DNA from: DATCMU01 sp036563245
Lineage (GTDB): Bacteria > Pseudomonadota > Alphaproteobacteria > Rhizobiales > Devosiaceae
Direction of reading: 5' to 3'
Assembly (NCBI GenBank): GCA_036563245.1
Contig: DATCMU010000035.1
Coordinates: 1 to 64,000, forward strand
DNA length: 64,000 nucleotides
Below are positions 47,056-55,623 of this stretch, piece by piece (positions within the stretch are counted from its first letter, which is position 1; every line of letters begins with the position of its first letter). Below the pieces are notes generated by a model. That model was not told where the DNA came from, made no database searches, and was given only the letters and a program-made list of their open reading frames with translations. Position numbers and translations under genes: made by a program.

Positions 47056-48417
47056 ATGACTGGCGTTTCCCTTTCCCGCTGGACGCTGATTTATTTCGTC
47101 ACCGCTCTCTTGTCGCTGATTGTGGCGGAAGCGCTGATGGTCCTCGGATTTGGCTATCCCGCTGCCGGCATCGGCGACCCCGAGACCCTGGTACTGGTGC
47201 ATCTGCTTGCCATCGGCTGGCTCAGCCTGCTGATGCTGGGTGCGATGTTCCAGTTCGTCCCGGTGCTGGTTGCAGCCCCGCTTCGACACCCCGAGCTCCA
47301 GCTCCCGGCCTGGGCGTTGCTCGTAGCGGGGCTGCTTGCTCTTCTTGCCGGGTTTCTCCAGCTATCCGGCGCCCTTGATTTCCTCCCGCTCATGCTGCCG
47401 ATAGGGGCGACCCTGCTTTTCATGGGTTTTGTCACCGCGGCGATCAGCCTGATAGCGACCCTGTTTGCGTCCATGCCTCTGGGGCTCCCGGCGCGCTTCG
47501 TTCTGCTCGGGCTTGGCGGGCTTGCGGCCGTGGCGACATTGGGTTGGCTGTTTGCCGGAACGCTTTCCGGCCTTCTCCAACACCCGTTCTTCGGTGCGCT
47601 GGTGGGCAATTCGGTGCCTTTCCACGCTGCGCTGGGTCTTGGCGCGTGGCTGAGCATATCGGCCATGGGTGTCACCCACCGGCTTGTGCCGATGTTCCTG
47701 CTCGCGCCCGACAAGGCGCGCGAAACGGGCTATTTCACCTGGTGGGCATCCCTGATCGCAGCCGTCAGTCTGGCGGTTGGAGCGTTTGTTGCGCCCGGCA
47801 AGCCTATATTCGCCAGCATAATGGCGGTTATCGCCGTGATCATGGCCCTCGGCGCGCTGGCGGCATATGGCGCCGACATCCTGCACTATTATCGCTCGCG
47901 GGCCCGCAAGATCATCGAGCCCAACAGCCGCATGGCGGCATGGGCCATCTCGACCTTTGCTGCAAGCGGCATCCTGGTCGCGGGCCTGCTTGTCGCCGGG
48001 CGGCTCGGTGCGTTCGTGGCTCCGGTGGTGTACCTGGTCGCCATGGGCTGGCTCAGCGGTCTTGGCCTGTCGCAACTGGTCAAGATCGTGCCATTCGTGA
48101 CCTGGCTCGAATGTTATGGCACCGTGCTTGGCAAGATGCCGACTCCACGCGTCCAGGACCTTGTGGTCGAGATGCGGTTGCTGCGGTTGCTCGCCACCTA
48201 TTTCATTTCCGTTTTCGCCGGGGCGGGGGCGCTGGCCCTCGGCTGGCCGCTGGTCTTTCGCCTCGCCGTGGCCGTGACACTTGGCGCCACGCTGCTGATC
48301 GGGCGCGAGCTCTATCGGGTTAGGCGCCTCAAGGACGTACCCGATGACAAGCGGCGACTGGCTCCTGTTCCGCTGCCGCGGCTCGTATTCGCTTCAAGTC
48401 AAAGACCGTCAACGTGA
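47056..48417 (+). CDS. Polytopic membrane protein, heme-copper-oxidase subunit I-like
   Basis: A 453-residue inner-membrane protein with about 12 helices. Conserved-looking histidines are in LVLVHLLAIGWLSLLMLGAM and VPFHAALGLGAWLSISAM with GVTHRLVPMF, the kind of spacing found in NorB/CcoN-like and NnrS-linked proteins of nitrite and NO metabolism. It is followed at once by DUF2249 and DUF59 genes, a familiar denitrification-side neighbourhood. No catalytic residues can be assigned, so heme binding is a guess. The ATG at 47056 follows GGAGGAC. Confidence 0.75.
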   Translation: MTGVSLSRWTLIYFVTALLSLIVAEALMVLGFGYPAAGIGDPETLVLVHLLAIGWLSLLMLGAMFQFVPVLVAAPLRHPELQLPAWALLVAGLLALLAGFLQLSGALDFLPLMLPIGATLLFMGFVTAAISLIATLFASMPLGLPARFVLLGLGGLAAVATLGWLFAGTLSGLLQHPFFGALVGNSVPFHAALGLGAWLSISAMGVTHRLVPMFLLAPDKARETGYFTWWASLIAAVSLAVGAFVAPGKPIFASIMAVIAVIMALGALAAYGADILHYYRSRARKIIEPNSRMAAWAISTFAASGILVAGLLVAGRLGAFVAPVVYLVAMGWLSGLGLSQLVKIVPFVTWLECYGTVLGKMPTPRVQDLVVEMRLLRLLATYFISVFAGAGALALGWPLVFRLAVAVTLGATLLIGRELYRVRRLKDVPDDKRRLAPVPLPRLVFASSQRPST

Positions 48418-48424
48418 GGCCCAG

Positions 48425-48952
48425 ATGTCCCAGGATCTTGTCGAACTCGATGTCCGTCCCGTTTTGCGCAGCGGCGGCGAGCCGTTTGGGGTGATCATGC
48501 AGACCGTTTCCGAGCTCAAGCCGGGGCAGGGGATACGCCTGCTCGCGACCTTCGAGCCCGTGCCGCTGGTGGCGGTGCTCGCTCGCAGGGGCTTCGAACA
48601 CGAGGCGCGCGAAATCGGCAACGGTGACTGGGAGGTCATCTTCCGGCCGGACGCTGCAACCCGTGTGCGTCTTTCCACCGCTACCTCACCGAATTCGGAG
48701 CCGACGAGCTGGCCCGATCCTTCCGTTGAGCTCGACGACCGGGGCCTGGAGCCGCCAGAGCCGATGGTCAACATCCTCGCCGCGCTGCAGTCGATGCAGC
48801 CGGGCGAGGTCCTGGCGGCGCGATTACTGCGTGAACCCATCTTCCTTTTCCCCGAACTCAAGGATCGCGGGCACCATTGGGCCGGCCGCTTCACCGGTGA
48901 CGGATCGATCTACGAAATCCGGATACTGGTTGGGGGAGGCGCCAATGGGTGA
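48425..48952 (+). CDS. Double-DUF2249 protein
   Basis: A 175-residue protein with two DUF2249-type halves: ELDVRPVLRSGGEPFGVIM ... LLATFEPVPLVAVLARRGFEH, then DDRGLEPPEPMVNILAALQ ... LLREPIFLFPELKDRGHHW. Each half has the charged-loop pattern of the family, but the HDPxPL motif has changed to FEPVPL and REPIFL. It starts eight bases after the membrane protein stop and overlaps the DUF59 gene. Likely a partner in Fe-S or sulfur handling. Confidence 0.85.
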   Translation: MSQDLVELDVRPVLRSGGEPFGVIMQTVSELKPGQGIRLLATFEPVPLVAVLARRGFEHEAREIGNGDWEVIFRPDAATRVRLSTATSPNSEPTSWPDPSVELDDRGLEPPEPMVNILAALQSMQPGEVLAARLLREPIFLFPELKDRGHHWAGRFTGDGSIYEIRILVGGGANG

Positions 48953-49280
48953 GCTGTCGACGGCCGAGATCGAGGAGTGTGTCGACGCGGTGCTTCGGCT
49001 CGTGATCGACCCCGAACTCGGCCAGAACATTGTCGATCTTGGCCTGGTCTATGGCGTTGCCGCCGGCGAGGACGGGCTCGTCCACATCACCATGACCACC
49101 ACGACCAAGGGCTGCCCGGCAACAGACTATCTCAAGACCGCCGCCCGAACCGCGGCCCTCAACGTGCCCGATGTCGTCGATGCAGAGGTCGAACTGACCT
49201 ACGATCCGCCCTGGAAGCCGCAAATGATGACGCGCGATCTCTGGCCTCGCTTCGGCATTCAGGAGCAGGAGACATGGTAG
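48945..49280 (+). CDS. DUF59/MIP18-family metal-sulfur cluster assembly factor
   Basis: A 111-residue protein of the SufT/PaaD group: CVDAVLRLVIDPELGQNIVDLGLVYGV, with the DPE motif, and MTTTTKGCPATDYLKTA with the single conserved Cys, then VVDAEVELTYDPPWKP. Such proteins help mature Fe-S enzymes. It overlaps both neighbours, so it is translated with them. Fe-S repair fits the proposed NO-stress setting. Confidence 0.92.
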   Translation: MGELSTAEIEECVDAVLRLVIDPELGQNIVDLGLVYGVAAGEDGLVHITMTTTTKGCPATDYLKTAARTAALNVPDVVDAEVELTYDPPWKPQMMTRDLWPRFGIQEQETW

Positions 49281-49510
49281 CGCCAGTCAACGCGCCGGGG
49301 GACGCCGGCGAGGGGCTGTTGCGCGTGCTGATCGAGGCGCTGCAGGCCCTTGACGCCGGTGGGCGCAATGAACTGGCCTGCAAGCTGGCCGCGCGGGGGT
49401 GCATGAGCGTGAGGCATTCCGATCCGTTCGCCTATCGGCGTCTGGATGCGCTGCTGCATCGCCTGTCGCTCAAGCCCGGCTCGCGCGGCACGCCCGGCGC
49501 AAATCTCTGA
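49274..49510 (+). CDS. Small unknown protein, last gene of the DUF2249 operon
   Basis: A 78-residue protein I do not recognise. It overlaps the DUF59 gene by seven bases with a GGAGCAGGAG ribosome site before the ATG. The composition is Ala/Leu/Arg-rich and mostly helical (EGLLRVLIEALQALDAGGRN), with Cys residues in ELACKLAARGC. Coupled translation suggests a true gene in the same process. Confidence 0.7.
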   Translation: MVAPVNAPGDAGEGLLRVLIEALQALDAGGRNELACKLAARGCMSVRHSDPFAYRRLDALLHRLSLKPGSRGTPGANL

Positions 49511-49512
49511 TT

Positions 49513-49692
49513 TCAAACCCTTGCAGCAGATGTCGCGACACGGGCGGTTGCAAGCCAGTCCGCCAGAAGGCCCCGGTCTTCCTTTGAAAAGCCTGCGCGC
49601 GTTTCCAGTGCCTCGAGCGTATCCGCGGGGTGGCAGGTTTCGTAGTGCGTCTTGAGCCAGGCGCGCGCGTCGCTAGTTGATTGATCTACCAT
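49513..49692 (-). CDS. Small unknown protein, 59 residues
   Basis: An ATG-started frame on the minus strand, too short for most scans: MVDQSTSDARAWLKTHYETC to a TGA at 49515-49513. Its start lies inside the end of the 138-residue gene (overlap of seven bases), the hallmark of a translationally coupled operon. Helical, with KTHYETCHPADTLEAL and ADWLATA. Unknown family; reality rests on the coupling and on normal codon use. Confidence 0.6.
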   Translation of the reverse strand: MVDQSTSDARAWLKTHYETCHPADTLEALETRAGFSKEDRGLLADWLATARVATSAARV

Positions 49693-50102
49693 TTGCGTTT
49701 CCTCGTGAATGCAGTCATGGGGGGCTTGGCGGCACGCCTTGTCTCCATTTCCACCATGATCGCTTCGGCCGTTTCGTCACCGAATGCACTCGCCACAATC
49801 CGCAAAAGCTCGGCCCGCACCGTCTTTCCGGCAATGCCGCTCTGGTCGCACATGAGTTCGAGGATTTCAGAATCCAGCCGTGAGCATTGCCGCGCATCCC
49901 AGGAGGGATCGAGCAGGCGCGCCATGCAGGCTTCGATTGCCGTCCACGAACCCTGGGCGATATGGGTAAGCACGTTGCCGGTGTGCCCGTGCGCGCGGAA
50001 GCTGGCCGTCAGCATCTGCGCGAGCGCGACGTGGCTGGAGCGCGATGGGGCGTCGCCCCGGATGCTCTGGTCCGTCCCGGTGGTGTCGACTTGCATGAGC
50101 AC
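49686..50102 (-). CDS. Unknown 138-residue protein
   Basis: A soluble, helical protein of unknown family. It has VALAQMLTASFRAHGHTGNVLTHIAQGSW and MCDQSGIAGKTVRAELLRIVASAFGDETAEAIMVEME. A GTG at 50102 is well spaced from AAAGGG; an ATG at 50096 is the alternative. It follows the MocR gene but has its own AT-rich upstream region with an NsrR-like site B 60 bases before the start, and so probably belongs to the same regulon as the DUF2249 operon. Confidence 0.7.
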   Translation of the reverse strand: MLMQVDTTGTDQSIRGDAPSRSSHVALAQMLTASFRAHGHTGNVLTHIAQGSWTAIEACMARLLDPSWDARQCSRLDSEILELMCDQSGIAGKTVRAELLRIVASAFGDETAEAIMVEMETRRAAKPPMTAFTRKRKW

Positions 50103-50161
50103 TTCTATTGCCCTTTCCTGCAGGATCGTGAGTGTGCGGTTGCGGGCGTTGTCCCGAGGCT

Positions 50162-50184
50162 AAAAGATATATATGCAATACATG
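50162..50184. promoter_or_regulatory. NsrR-like site (site B) before the 138-residue gene
   Basis: AAAAGATATATATGCAATAC (50162-50181) matches site A in 18 of 20 positions, and continues ATGATTT to complete a palindrome-like right half. It lies about 60 bases upstream of the minus-strand gene start. Confidence 0.55.
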
Positions 50185-50226
50185 ATTTAGTCCAGTATTT
50201 GCGTGCACCTGTAGCGCCGTGCCGGT

Positions 50227-51720
50227 CTAGGCCGCCGATCCGTTTCTTTGTTCCAGAGCTGCCTGCGCCAGGTGTGCGACGCCGGGCCAGATTCGCTCGT
50301 CGGGTATCGAAGAGAAGCTGAGCCGGAAGTAGTTTCGTCCATCGTCCGGATTGTTGAAGTAGATTTCTCCGGTTTCGATGACCACGCCATGTTCGATCGC
50401 CGACGCAGCAAGGCGGCCGGCATCAAGCGATTTCGGGCCTTCGATCCAGAACGAGGTGCCGCCGAAGGCCGGGGGGTGCGCCCAGCCCGAGAAATGCTTT
50501 TCCAGTGCCGCGTAAAGGGTTTGCCAGCGCATGGCATAGGCGCGGTGCAGCTTGGACACCAGGGTGTCGTGATGCCCCAGCGACAGGAAGAGCGCGGCAA
50601 CCCTCTGGTTGTTTCCGGGTGGGTGACGAAGCACCAGCCGGCGCAGCGCGCGCGCCTCGCGGATGATCTCCCGCGGCCCGACCATGAAGCCGATGCGGAT
50701 GCCCGGCATCAGCGATTTCGACAGGCTCCCGGTATAAAGAACGCGACCTGTGGTATCGAGCGACTTGAGCGCCGGAATGGGGCTACCGTAATAGTTGGTC
50801 TCGAACTCGTAGTCGTCCTCGATGATCAGCCCATCGGACGTCTCGGCCCAGTCGAGCAGCGCCTTGCGCCTTTCAAGGCTCATCGTGACATTGGTGGGGA
50901 ACTGGTGGCTGGGCGTGACGAAGGCGATCTGCGCATCCTGCAACGCATCCACTCGCAGGCCTTCCTCGTCCAATGGCACGGGGATCACCTTCGCCGACAT
51001 CAGGGCGAACATGTTGCGCACATCCGCGTAGCCGGGATCCTCGATTGCCACTTTCGTGCCCGGCCTCGTCAGCAGGCTGGCCAGGACATAGAGCGAATTC
51101 TGCGAGCCGAGCGTCACCAGCACTTCGTCAGGCTCCGCCATGATGCCCCGGCGGCCAAGGATGCGATGCCGGATCTGGTCCACCAGCATGGGATCGTCTT
51201 CGGTGTAGCGATCCTCGGTCCAGGCGAACAGCCATTTCCGGTTCATCGCCTGCCGGGTGCACTCGCGCCATGCCGAAACGGGGAACAGGCTGGCATCCAC
51301 CTGCCCATAGATGAACGGATAGGGGTAGTCGTACCAGTTGCGGGGCTTGACGATGTTGGATTGCAGCGACGGCCTGAGCACAAGGCGCGAGAGCCAGTCT
51401 ATCCCCGCCTTGTTCCGGGGTGGACCGGCGGGTTTGGCCTCGGCGCCGTCTGCGTCGGCATGGCCAAGCGCGATGTCCGGCGCAACGAAATAGCCCGAAC
51501 GGTCCCGTGCAGCGACATATCCGTCAGAGACCAGGGACTGGTAGACGAGCAGAACCGTGTTTTGCGACACGTTGAGTTGCCTGGACAACTGCCGGATCGA
51601 CGGCAGGCGCGCATGGGTTGGCAAGTGACCGGCGAGGATCGCGCTGACCAGTTTCTCCCGCAATTGGCATTGCAGGGTCTTGGTATCCGACCTGGTCAAG
51701 TGAAACAGGGTCTCTTGCAT
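50227..51720 (-). CDS. MocR-type regulator (GntR DNA-binding domain fused to PLP aminotransferase-like domain)
   Basis: A 497-residue fusion. The N-terminal winged helix (QCQLREKLVSAILAGHLP, LPSIRQLSRQLNVSQNTVLLVYQSL) is followed by an aspartate-aminotransferase-fold domain from about residue 115, with VTLGSQNSLYVLASLL, the PLP Asp in IIEDDYEFE and the Schiff-base Lys in YTGSLSKSLMPGIRIGF. MocR regulators sense amines or PLP adducts. It is divergent from a malonate-semialdehyde-type dehydrogenase and near a polyamine-type importer and aminotransferase, so it likely controls them. Confidence 0.93.
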   Translation of the reverse strand: MQETLFHLTRSDTKTLQCQLREKLVSAILAGHLPTHARLPSIRQLSRQLNVSQNTVLLVYQSLVSDGYVAARDRSGYFVAPDIALGHADADGAEAKPAGPPRNKAGIDWLSRLVLRPSLQSNIVKPRNWYDYPYPFIYGQVDASLFPVSAWRECTRQAMNRKWLFAWTEDRYTEDDPMLVDQIRHRILGRRGIMAEPDEVLVTLGSQNSLYVLASLLTRPGTKVAIEDPGYADVRNMFALMSAKVIPVPLDEEGLRVDALQDAQIAFVTPSHQFPTNVTMSLERRKALLDWAETSDGLIIEDDYEFETNYYGSPIPALKSLDTTGRVLYTGSLSKSLMPGIRIGFMVGPREIIREARALRRLVLRHPPGNNQRVAALFLSLGHHDTLVSKLHRAYAMRWQTLYAALEKHFSGWAHPPAFGGTSFWIEGPKSLDAGRLAASAIEHGVVIETGEIYFNNPDDGRNYFRLSFSSIPDERIWPGVAHLAQAALEQRNGSAA

Positions 51721-51957
51721 CGCGGTTCACCTGCTTTGAATGCTCGGGCGTCCATAGATACGCACCGGGTTTCAAACGCGCGCCAGTCAAAAGAGCGTCT
51801 GCTACTATAGGTTCACATAGACTGCTGCTATGTGCACGAAAAATATTCGGACAACCTGACCTGCATACGAATGGCGATGCCGGTGACCAGCACGGGGGGT
51901 GCTGATCGGTCCCGGGCAAGCACCCAGGGTGCGACCGCCAATCAGGGGGAGGGGCCG

Positions 51958-53415
51958 ATGAACGACTTTCTCGAACTGCCCAACGTGACATCCATTGTCA
52001 AAGGGCAGCCCAAGGCCACCGAGGTCACCTCGATCGTCGTCGACCCGGCGCGGGCGGCGCCGCTGGCCCGGCTGTCCCATGCGGACGATGCAATCGTCGA
52101 CGCCGCGGTCCAGGCAGCGCGTGACGCATTCGGGGACTGGCGCGAAGTCAGTCCCGCGAACCGGGCGCGCATGCTGATGAAGTTCAGGGAGATCCTTGAG
52201 AAGAACCGCAAGGCAATGGCCGACCTGATCGTCAGGGAGCACGGCAAGCCCCTTGGCGATGCGATGGGCTCCATCCAGCGCGGCATTGAAGTCGTCGAAT
52301 TCGCGATGGGCGCGCCGCACCTTCTCAAGGGCGAGAATTCCGATCAGGTCGCCACGGGCGTGGCGACACGGTCATCGCGCAGGCCCCTGGGCGTCTGCGC
52401 CGGCATCACGCCGTTCAATTATCCGGCCATGATCCCGATGTGGATGTTCCCGCTGGCCCTTGTTTGCGGCAATACCTTCGTGCTCAAGCCGTCCGAAAAG
52501 ACGCCGAGCGCGCCAAACCTGATCGCATCCATGCTTTCTGACGCCGGTGTGCCCGATGGGGTCTTCAATGTCGTGCATGGCGGCCGCGATGTCGCCGAGG
52601 CGCTGATCGTGCATCCGGATGTAGCTTCGGTTTCGTTCGTGGGATCGAGCGCGGCGGCAAAGTCGGTCTATGAGACCGCGGCGCGTCACGGCAAGCGCGT
52701 ACAGGCGCTCGGCGGCGCCAAGAACCACGCCATCGTCATGCCCGACGCCGACCTGCCCAGCACAGTCGATGCGATCCTGAACGGCGCATTCAATTCGGCC
52801 GGGCAGCGCTGCATGGCGATCTCGGTGGTCGTCACCGTCGGCGATGCCCACCAGGCGCTCATGCCTCGGCTGATCGAGGCGGCGTCCAGGCTGAAGGTCT
52901 CGGCCGGAAGCCGCGCGGACTGCTTTGTGCCGCCCGTCAATTCCGAGGATCAGTTCACCCGCATCCACCGCATGATCGAAAGCGGTATCGAGGAAGGCGC
53001 ACACCTCGCGCTCGATGGCCGCAACCCGTCCGGTCACAAGGGCGCGGGGTTCCTGATCGGGCCGGTGATCTTCGACGGGGTCGATCCCGCCATGACCATC
53101 TATCGCGAGGAAGTCTTCGGGCCGGTCCTCTGCGTGATAAGCGTCGAAAGCCTCGACGATGCCATTCGGCTCAGCAACGAGCATCTGCTGGGCAACGGCG
53201 CAGTGCTCTTCACCTCTTCGGGCAAGGCGGCGCATCGCTTCGAGCGCGACATCCTTTGCGGGATGCCCGGTGTGAACGTGCCGGTGCCCTCTCCGGTGGC
53301 CTACTACTCCTTCGGGGGCAACAAGAAATCGTTCTTCGGCGATCTCGCCATGCACGGCCCGGACGGCATCAACTTCTTCACGCGGCGCCAGGTCCTGACG
53401 ACGCGATGGCCATGA
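51958..53415 (+). CDS. CoA-acylating (methyl)malonate-semialdehyde dehydrogenase 1
   Basis: A 485-residue aldehyde dehydrogenase. GITPFNYPAMIPMWMFPLAL is diagnostic of the MmsA/IolA branch, along with QALGGAKNHAIVMPDADL and NSAGQRCMAISVVV (catalytic Cys). These enzymes convert malonate or methylmalonate semialdehyde to acetyl- or propionyl-CoA with loss of CO2. The ATG at 51958 follows GGGGGAGGGG; the longer frame to 51832 runs through the divergent promoter. A second copy lies at 62457. Confidence 0.93.
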   Translation: MNDFLELPNVTSIVKGQPKATEVTSIVVDPARAAPLARLSHADDAIVDAAVQAARDAFGDWREVSPANRARMLMKFREILEKNRKAMADLIVREHGKPLGDAMGSIQRGIEVVEFAMGAPHLLKGENSDQVATGVATRSSRRPLGVCAGITPFNYPAMIPMWMFPLALVCGNTFVLKPSEKTPSAPNLIASMLSDAGVPDGVFNVVHGGRDVAEALIVHPDVASVSFVGSSAAAKSVYETAARHGKRVQALGGAKNHAIVMPDADLPSTVDAILNGAFNSAGQRCMAISVVVTVGDAHQALMPRLIEAASRLKVSAGSRADCFVPPVNSEDQFTRIHRMIESGIEEGAHLALDGRNPSGHKGAGFLIGPVIFDGVDPAMTIYREEVFGPVLCVISVESLDDAIRLSNEHLLGNGAVLFTSSGKAAHRFERDILCGMPGVNVPVPSPVAYYSFGGNKKSFFGDLAMHGPDGINFFTRRQVLTTRWP

Positions 53416-53568
53416 ACGGCGCGGGACCGGTCTGAGGGGGCCGTTCCCGCCACGGGTTCGGGGCGAACGCGGCTTTGCCCGGACGTGACTGCGAAGTTCT
53501 CGAACAGGCCTGGTTCGAGCGAATGCGGACAAATCGGCATTGGCTGGACCGGGGAGGAGGAGACCAAG

Positions 53569-54669
53569 GTGACCATAGAGCTCAAGGGCATTCAGAAGGT
53601 GTTTCCGGGAGCCGGCGCGCAGCCGGTGCTGGACGGCGTCGACCTGCAGATCCAGGACAATGAATTCTTCACCCTGCTTGGGCCCTCCGGTTGCGGCAAG
53701 ACCACCCTGCTCAGGCTTATCGCCGGATTCGAGCGCCCGACCGCGGGCAGCATCGTGCTGTTTGGCAAGAGGGTGGAAGGTACCCCGCCGAACGAGCGCC
53801 CGGTCAACACCGTGTTCCAGCACTACGCCCTGTTTCCGCACCAGACCGTGGCCCGCAATGTCGGGTTCGGGCTGCGCATGTTGCGCCGGCCCGCCGAGGA
53901 AATCGATCGCGAAGTGGGCCGGATGCTGGAACTGGTTCGCCTCGGCGCGTTGGCCGACCGGTTTCCGCACCAGTTGTCGGGGGGGCAGCAACAGCGGGTG
54001 GCATTGGCAAGAGCGCTCGTAACCAGCCCGCGCGCACTGCTCCTTGACGAACCGTTGTCTGCCCTGGACTCGAAGTTGCGTGACGAGATGCGCGTGGAGC
54101 TTAAGACCCTGCAGCGGGAAACGGGCATCACGTTCATTTTCGTCACGCACGACCAGGGTGAGGCCCTGGCCATGAGCGATCGCATTGCGGTGCTCAGGGA
54201 AGGGCGCATCGAGCAGATGGGCGTGCCCGATGACATCTACGAGCGACCGCGAACGCGGTTCGTCGCGCAATTCGTGGGCGACATGAACGTGTTCGAGGGA
54301 CGGCTGATCAAGCCGCCTGGCGGGCCATTTGCCTTCCGCACCAGGTCGGGGGCAATTCTTCCCATCGCGGAATCGACCCGCCAGGATGACAATGCCGAGA
54401 TGCTGGCCGTGGTCCGGCCGGAAAAGATCAGGCTTGCGCTTGCCGAAACCGGCGATGACTCGCAGGGCGGTCCCCGTCTCAGCGGGGTCGTCAGCAACAA
54501 GCTCTACCTTGGCACCGACACTGTCTATTTCGTCGATCTGCCCCACGGCGAGACGCTACGCGCGCGAATGCAGAATGCAGCCGTATCCGGCGACAGTTTC
54601 GAAATCGGCGCGTCAGTCCTGGTCAATGCCGACAAGGGTGCATTCCGCGCGGTGGACCGCCGGCCATGA
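53569..54669 (+). CDS. potA: Polyamine-type ABC transporter ATP-binding protein (PotA-like)
   Basis: A 366-residue ATPase starting at a GTG preceded by GGGGAGGAGGAG. Walker A GPSGCGKTT, Q-loop VFQHYALFPHQTV, signature LSGGQQQRVALARA, Walker B LLLDEPLSALD and H-loop FVTHDQGEALAMSD; the C-terminal TOBE-type domain contains VVRPEKI. The PotA group serves spermidine/putrescine and related cationic substrates. Stop overlaps the next permease. Confidence 0.93.
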   Translation: MTIELKGIQKVFPGAGAQPVLDGVDLQIQDNEFFTLLGPSGCGKTTLLRLIAGFERPTAGSIVLFGKRVEGTPPNERPVNTVFQHYALFPHQTVARNVGFGLRMLRRPAEEIDREVGRMLELVRLGALADRFPHQLSGGQQQRVALARALVTSPRALLLDEPLSALDSKLRDEMRVELKTLQRETGITFIFVTHDQGEALAMSDRIAVLREGRIEQMGVPDDIYERPRTRFVAQFVGDMNVFEGRLIKPPGGPFAFRTRSGAILPIAESTRQDDNAEMLAVVRPEKIRLALAETGDDSQGGPRLSGVVSNKLYLGTDTVYFVDLPHGETLRARMQNAAVSGDSFEIGASVLVNADKGAFRAVDRRP

Positions 54670-55622
54670 CCTACTCAACCTCCGGATCGGACAGCCGAAT
54701 GCTGAATGCCAGACACCTGAGGCCCGGGCCGCGCGGTCGCTCGTTTCCGCTATCGCGCCTGCTCATGTTGCCCACCATAGCCGTCATCGGCTTTTTCCTT
54801 GTGGTGCCGCTGGGCATTATCGTGACCTACTCGTTCCTCGAACCCGCCACGTTCGGCGGCGTGGTGTGGTCGTTCTCTCCGGAGGCCTATATCCAGTTCC
54901 TGTTCGAACGGGACATCTTCGACGATACCCTGGCCTTCAACACCGCCTACCTGCAGATCTTCCTCAGATCCGTGTCGCTGGCCGTCGCCGCCACGCTGGT
55001 CAGCCTGATGATCGGCTTTCCCACGGCCTACTTCATTGCGACGCGGCCCGAGCGCCAGAAGAACATCCTGATCTTTCTGATCACACTGCCGTTCTGGACC
55101 AACCTGCTGATCCGCACCTTTTGCGTGCTGCTCATCCTCAGGGACGACGGCCTGATCAACACCGTCCTGATGGGCCTGCACATCTACGAGAAGCCGGTGA
55201 CCTATCTGTACAACAACACCGCCATGGCGGCCGGCCTGGTCTACAGCTACCTGCCGTTCATGATCCTGCCGCTCTATGCCAATCTCGAGCGGCTCGACAA
55301 GGGCCTGATCGAGGCCGCCTACGACCTCTATGCAAAGCCCTGGCGGGTGTTTACCGAAGTCGTGCTTCCGCACGCGCGGCCGGGCATCATTGCGGGCAGC
55401 CTGCTGGTGTTCGTACCCAGCCTCGGCACGTTCCTGGTGCCGGACATGCTGGGCGGTGGCGGGCGGTTGCTGATCGGCAATCTCATCCAGCTCCAGTTCG
55501 GCAGCAGTCGCAACTGGCCATTCGGCGCGGCGCTCGCCGTGATCCTGCTGGCCGCCATCCTGCTCGTGCTCATGCTTGCCGCCAGCCGCAGCCGTTCGGT
55601 CAACGTCCAGGGAGGACACTGA
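54666..55622 (+). CDS. potB: Polyamine-type ABC permease (PotB-like)
   Basis: A 318-residue six-helix permease beginning SRLLMLPTIAVIGFFLVVPLGIIV. The EAA loop is EAAYDLYAKPWRVFTEVVLPHARPGI, and PSLGTFLVPDMLGGG is typical of PotB. Starts on the PotA stop (ATGA). Confidence 0.93.
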   Translation: MTYSTSGSDSRMLNARHLRPGPRGRSFPLSRLLMLPTIAVIGFFLVVPLGIIVTYSFLEPATFGGVVWSFSPEAYIQFLFERDIFDDTLAFNTAYLQIFLRSVSLAVAATLVSLMIGFPTAYFIATRPERQKNILIFLITLPFWTNLLIRTFCVLLILRDDGLINTVLMGLHIYEKPVTYLYNNTAMAAGLVYSYLPFMILPLYANLERLDKGLIEAAYDLYAKPWRVFTEVVLPHARPGIIAGSLLVFVPSLGTFLVPDMLGGGGRLLIGNLIQLQFGSSRNWPFGAALAVILLAAILLVLMLAASRSRSVNVQGGH

Positions 55623-55623
55623 G

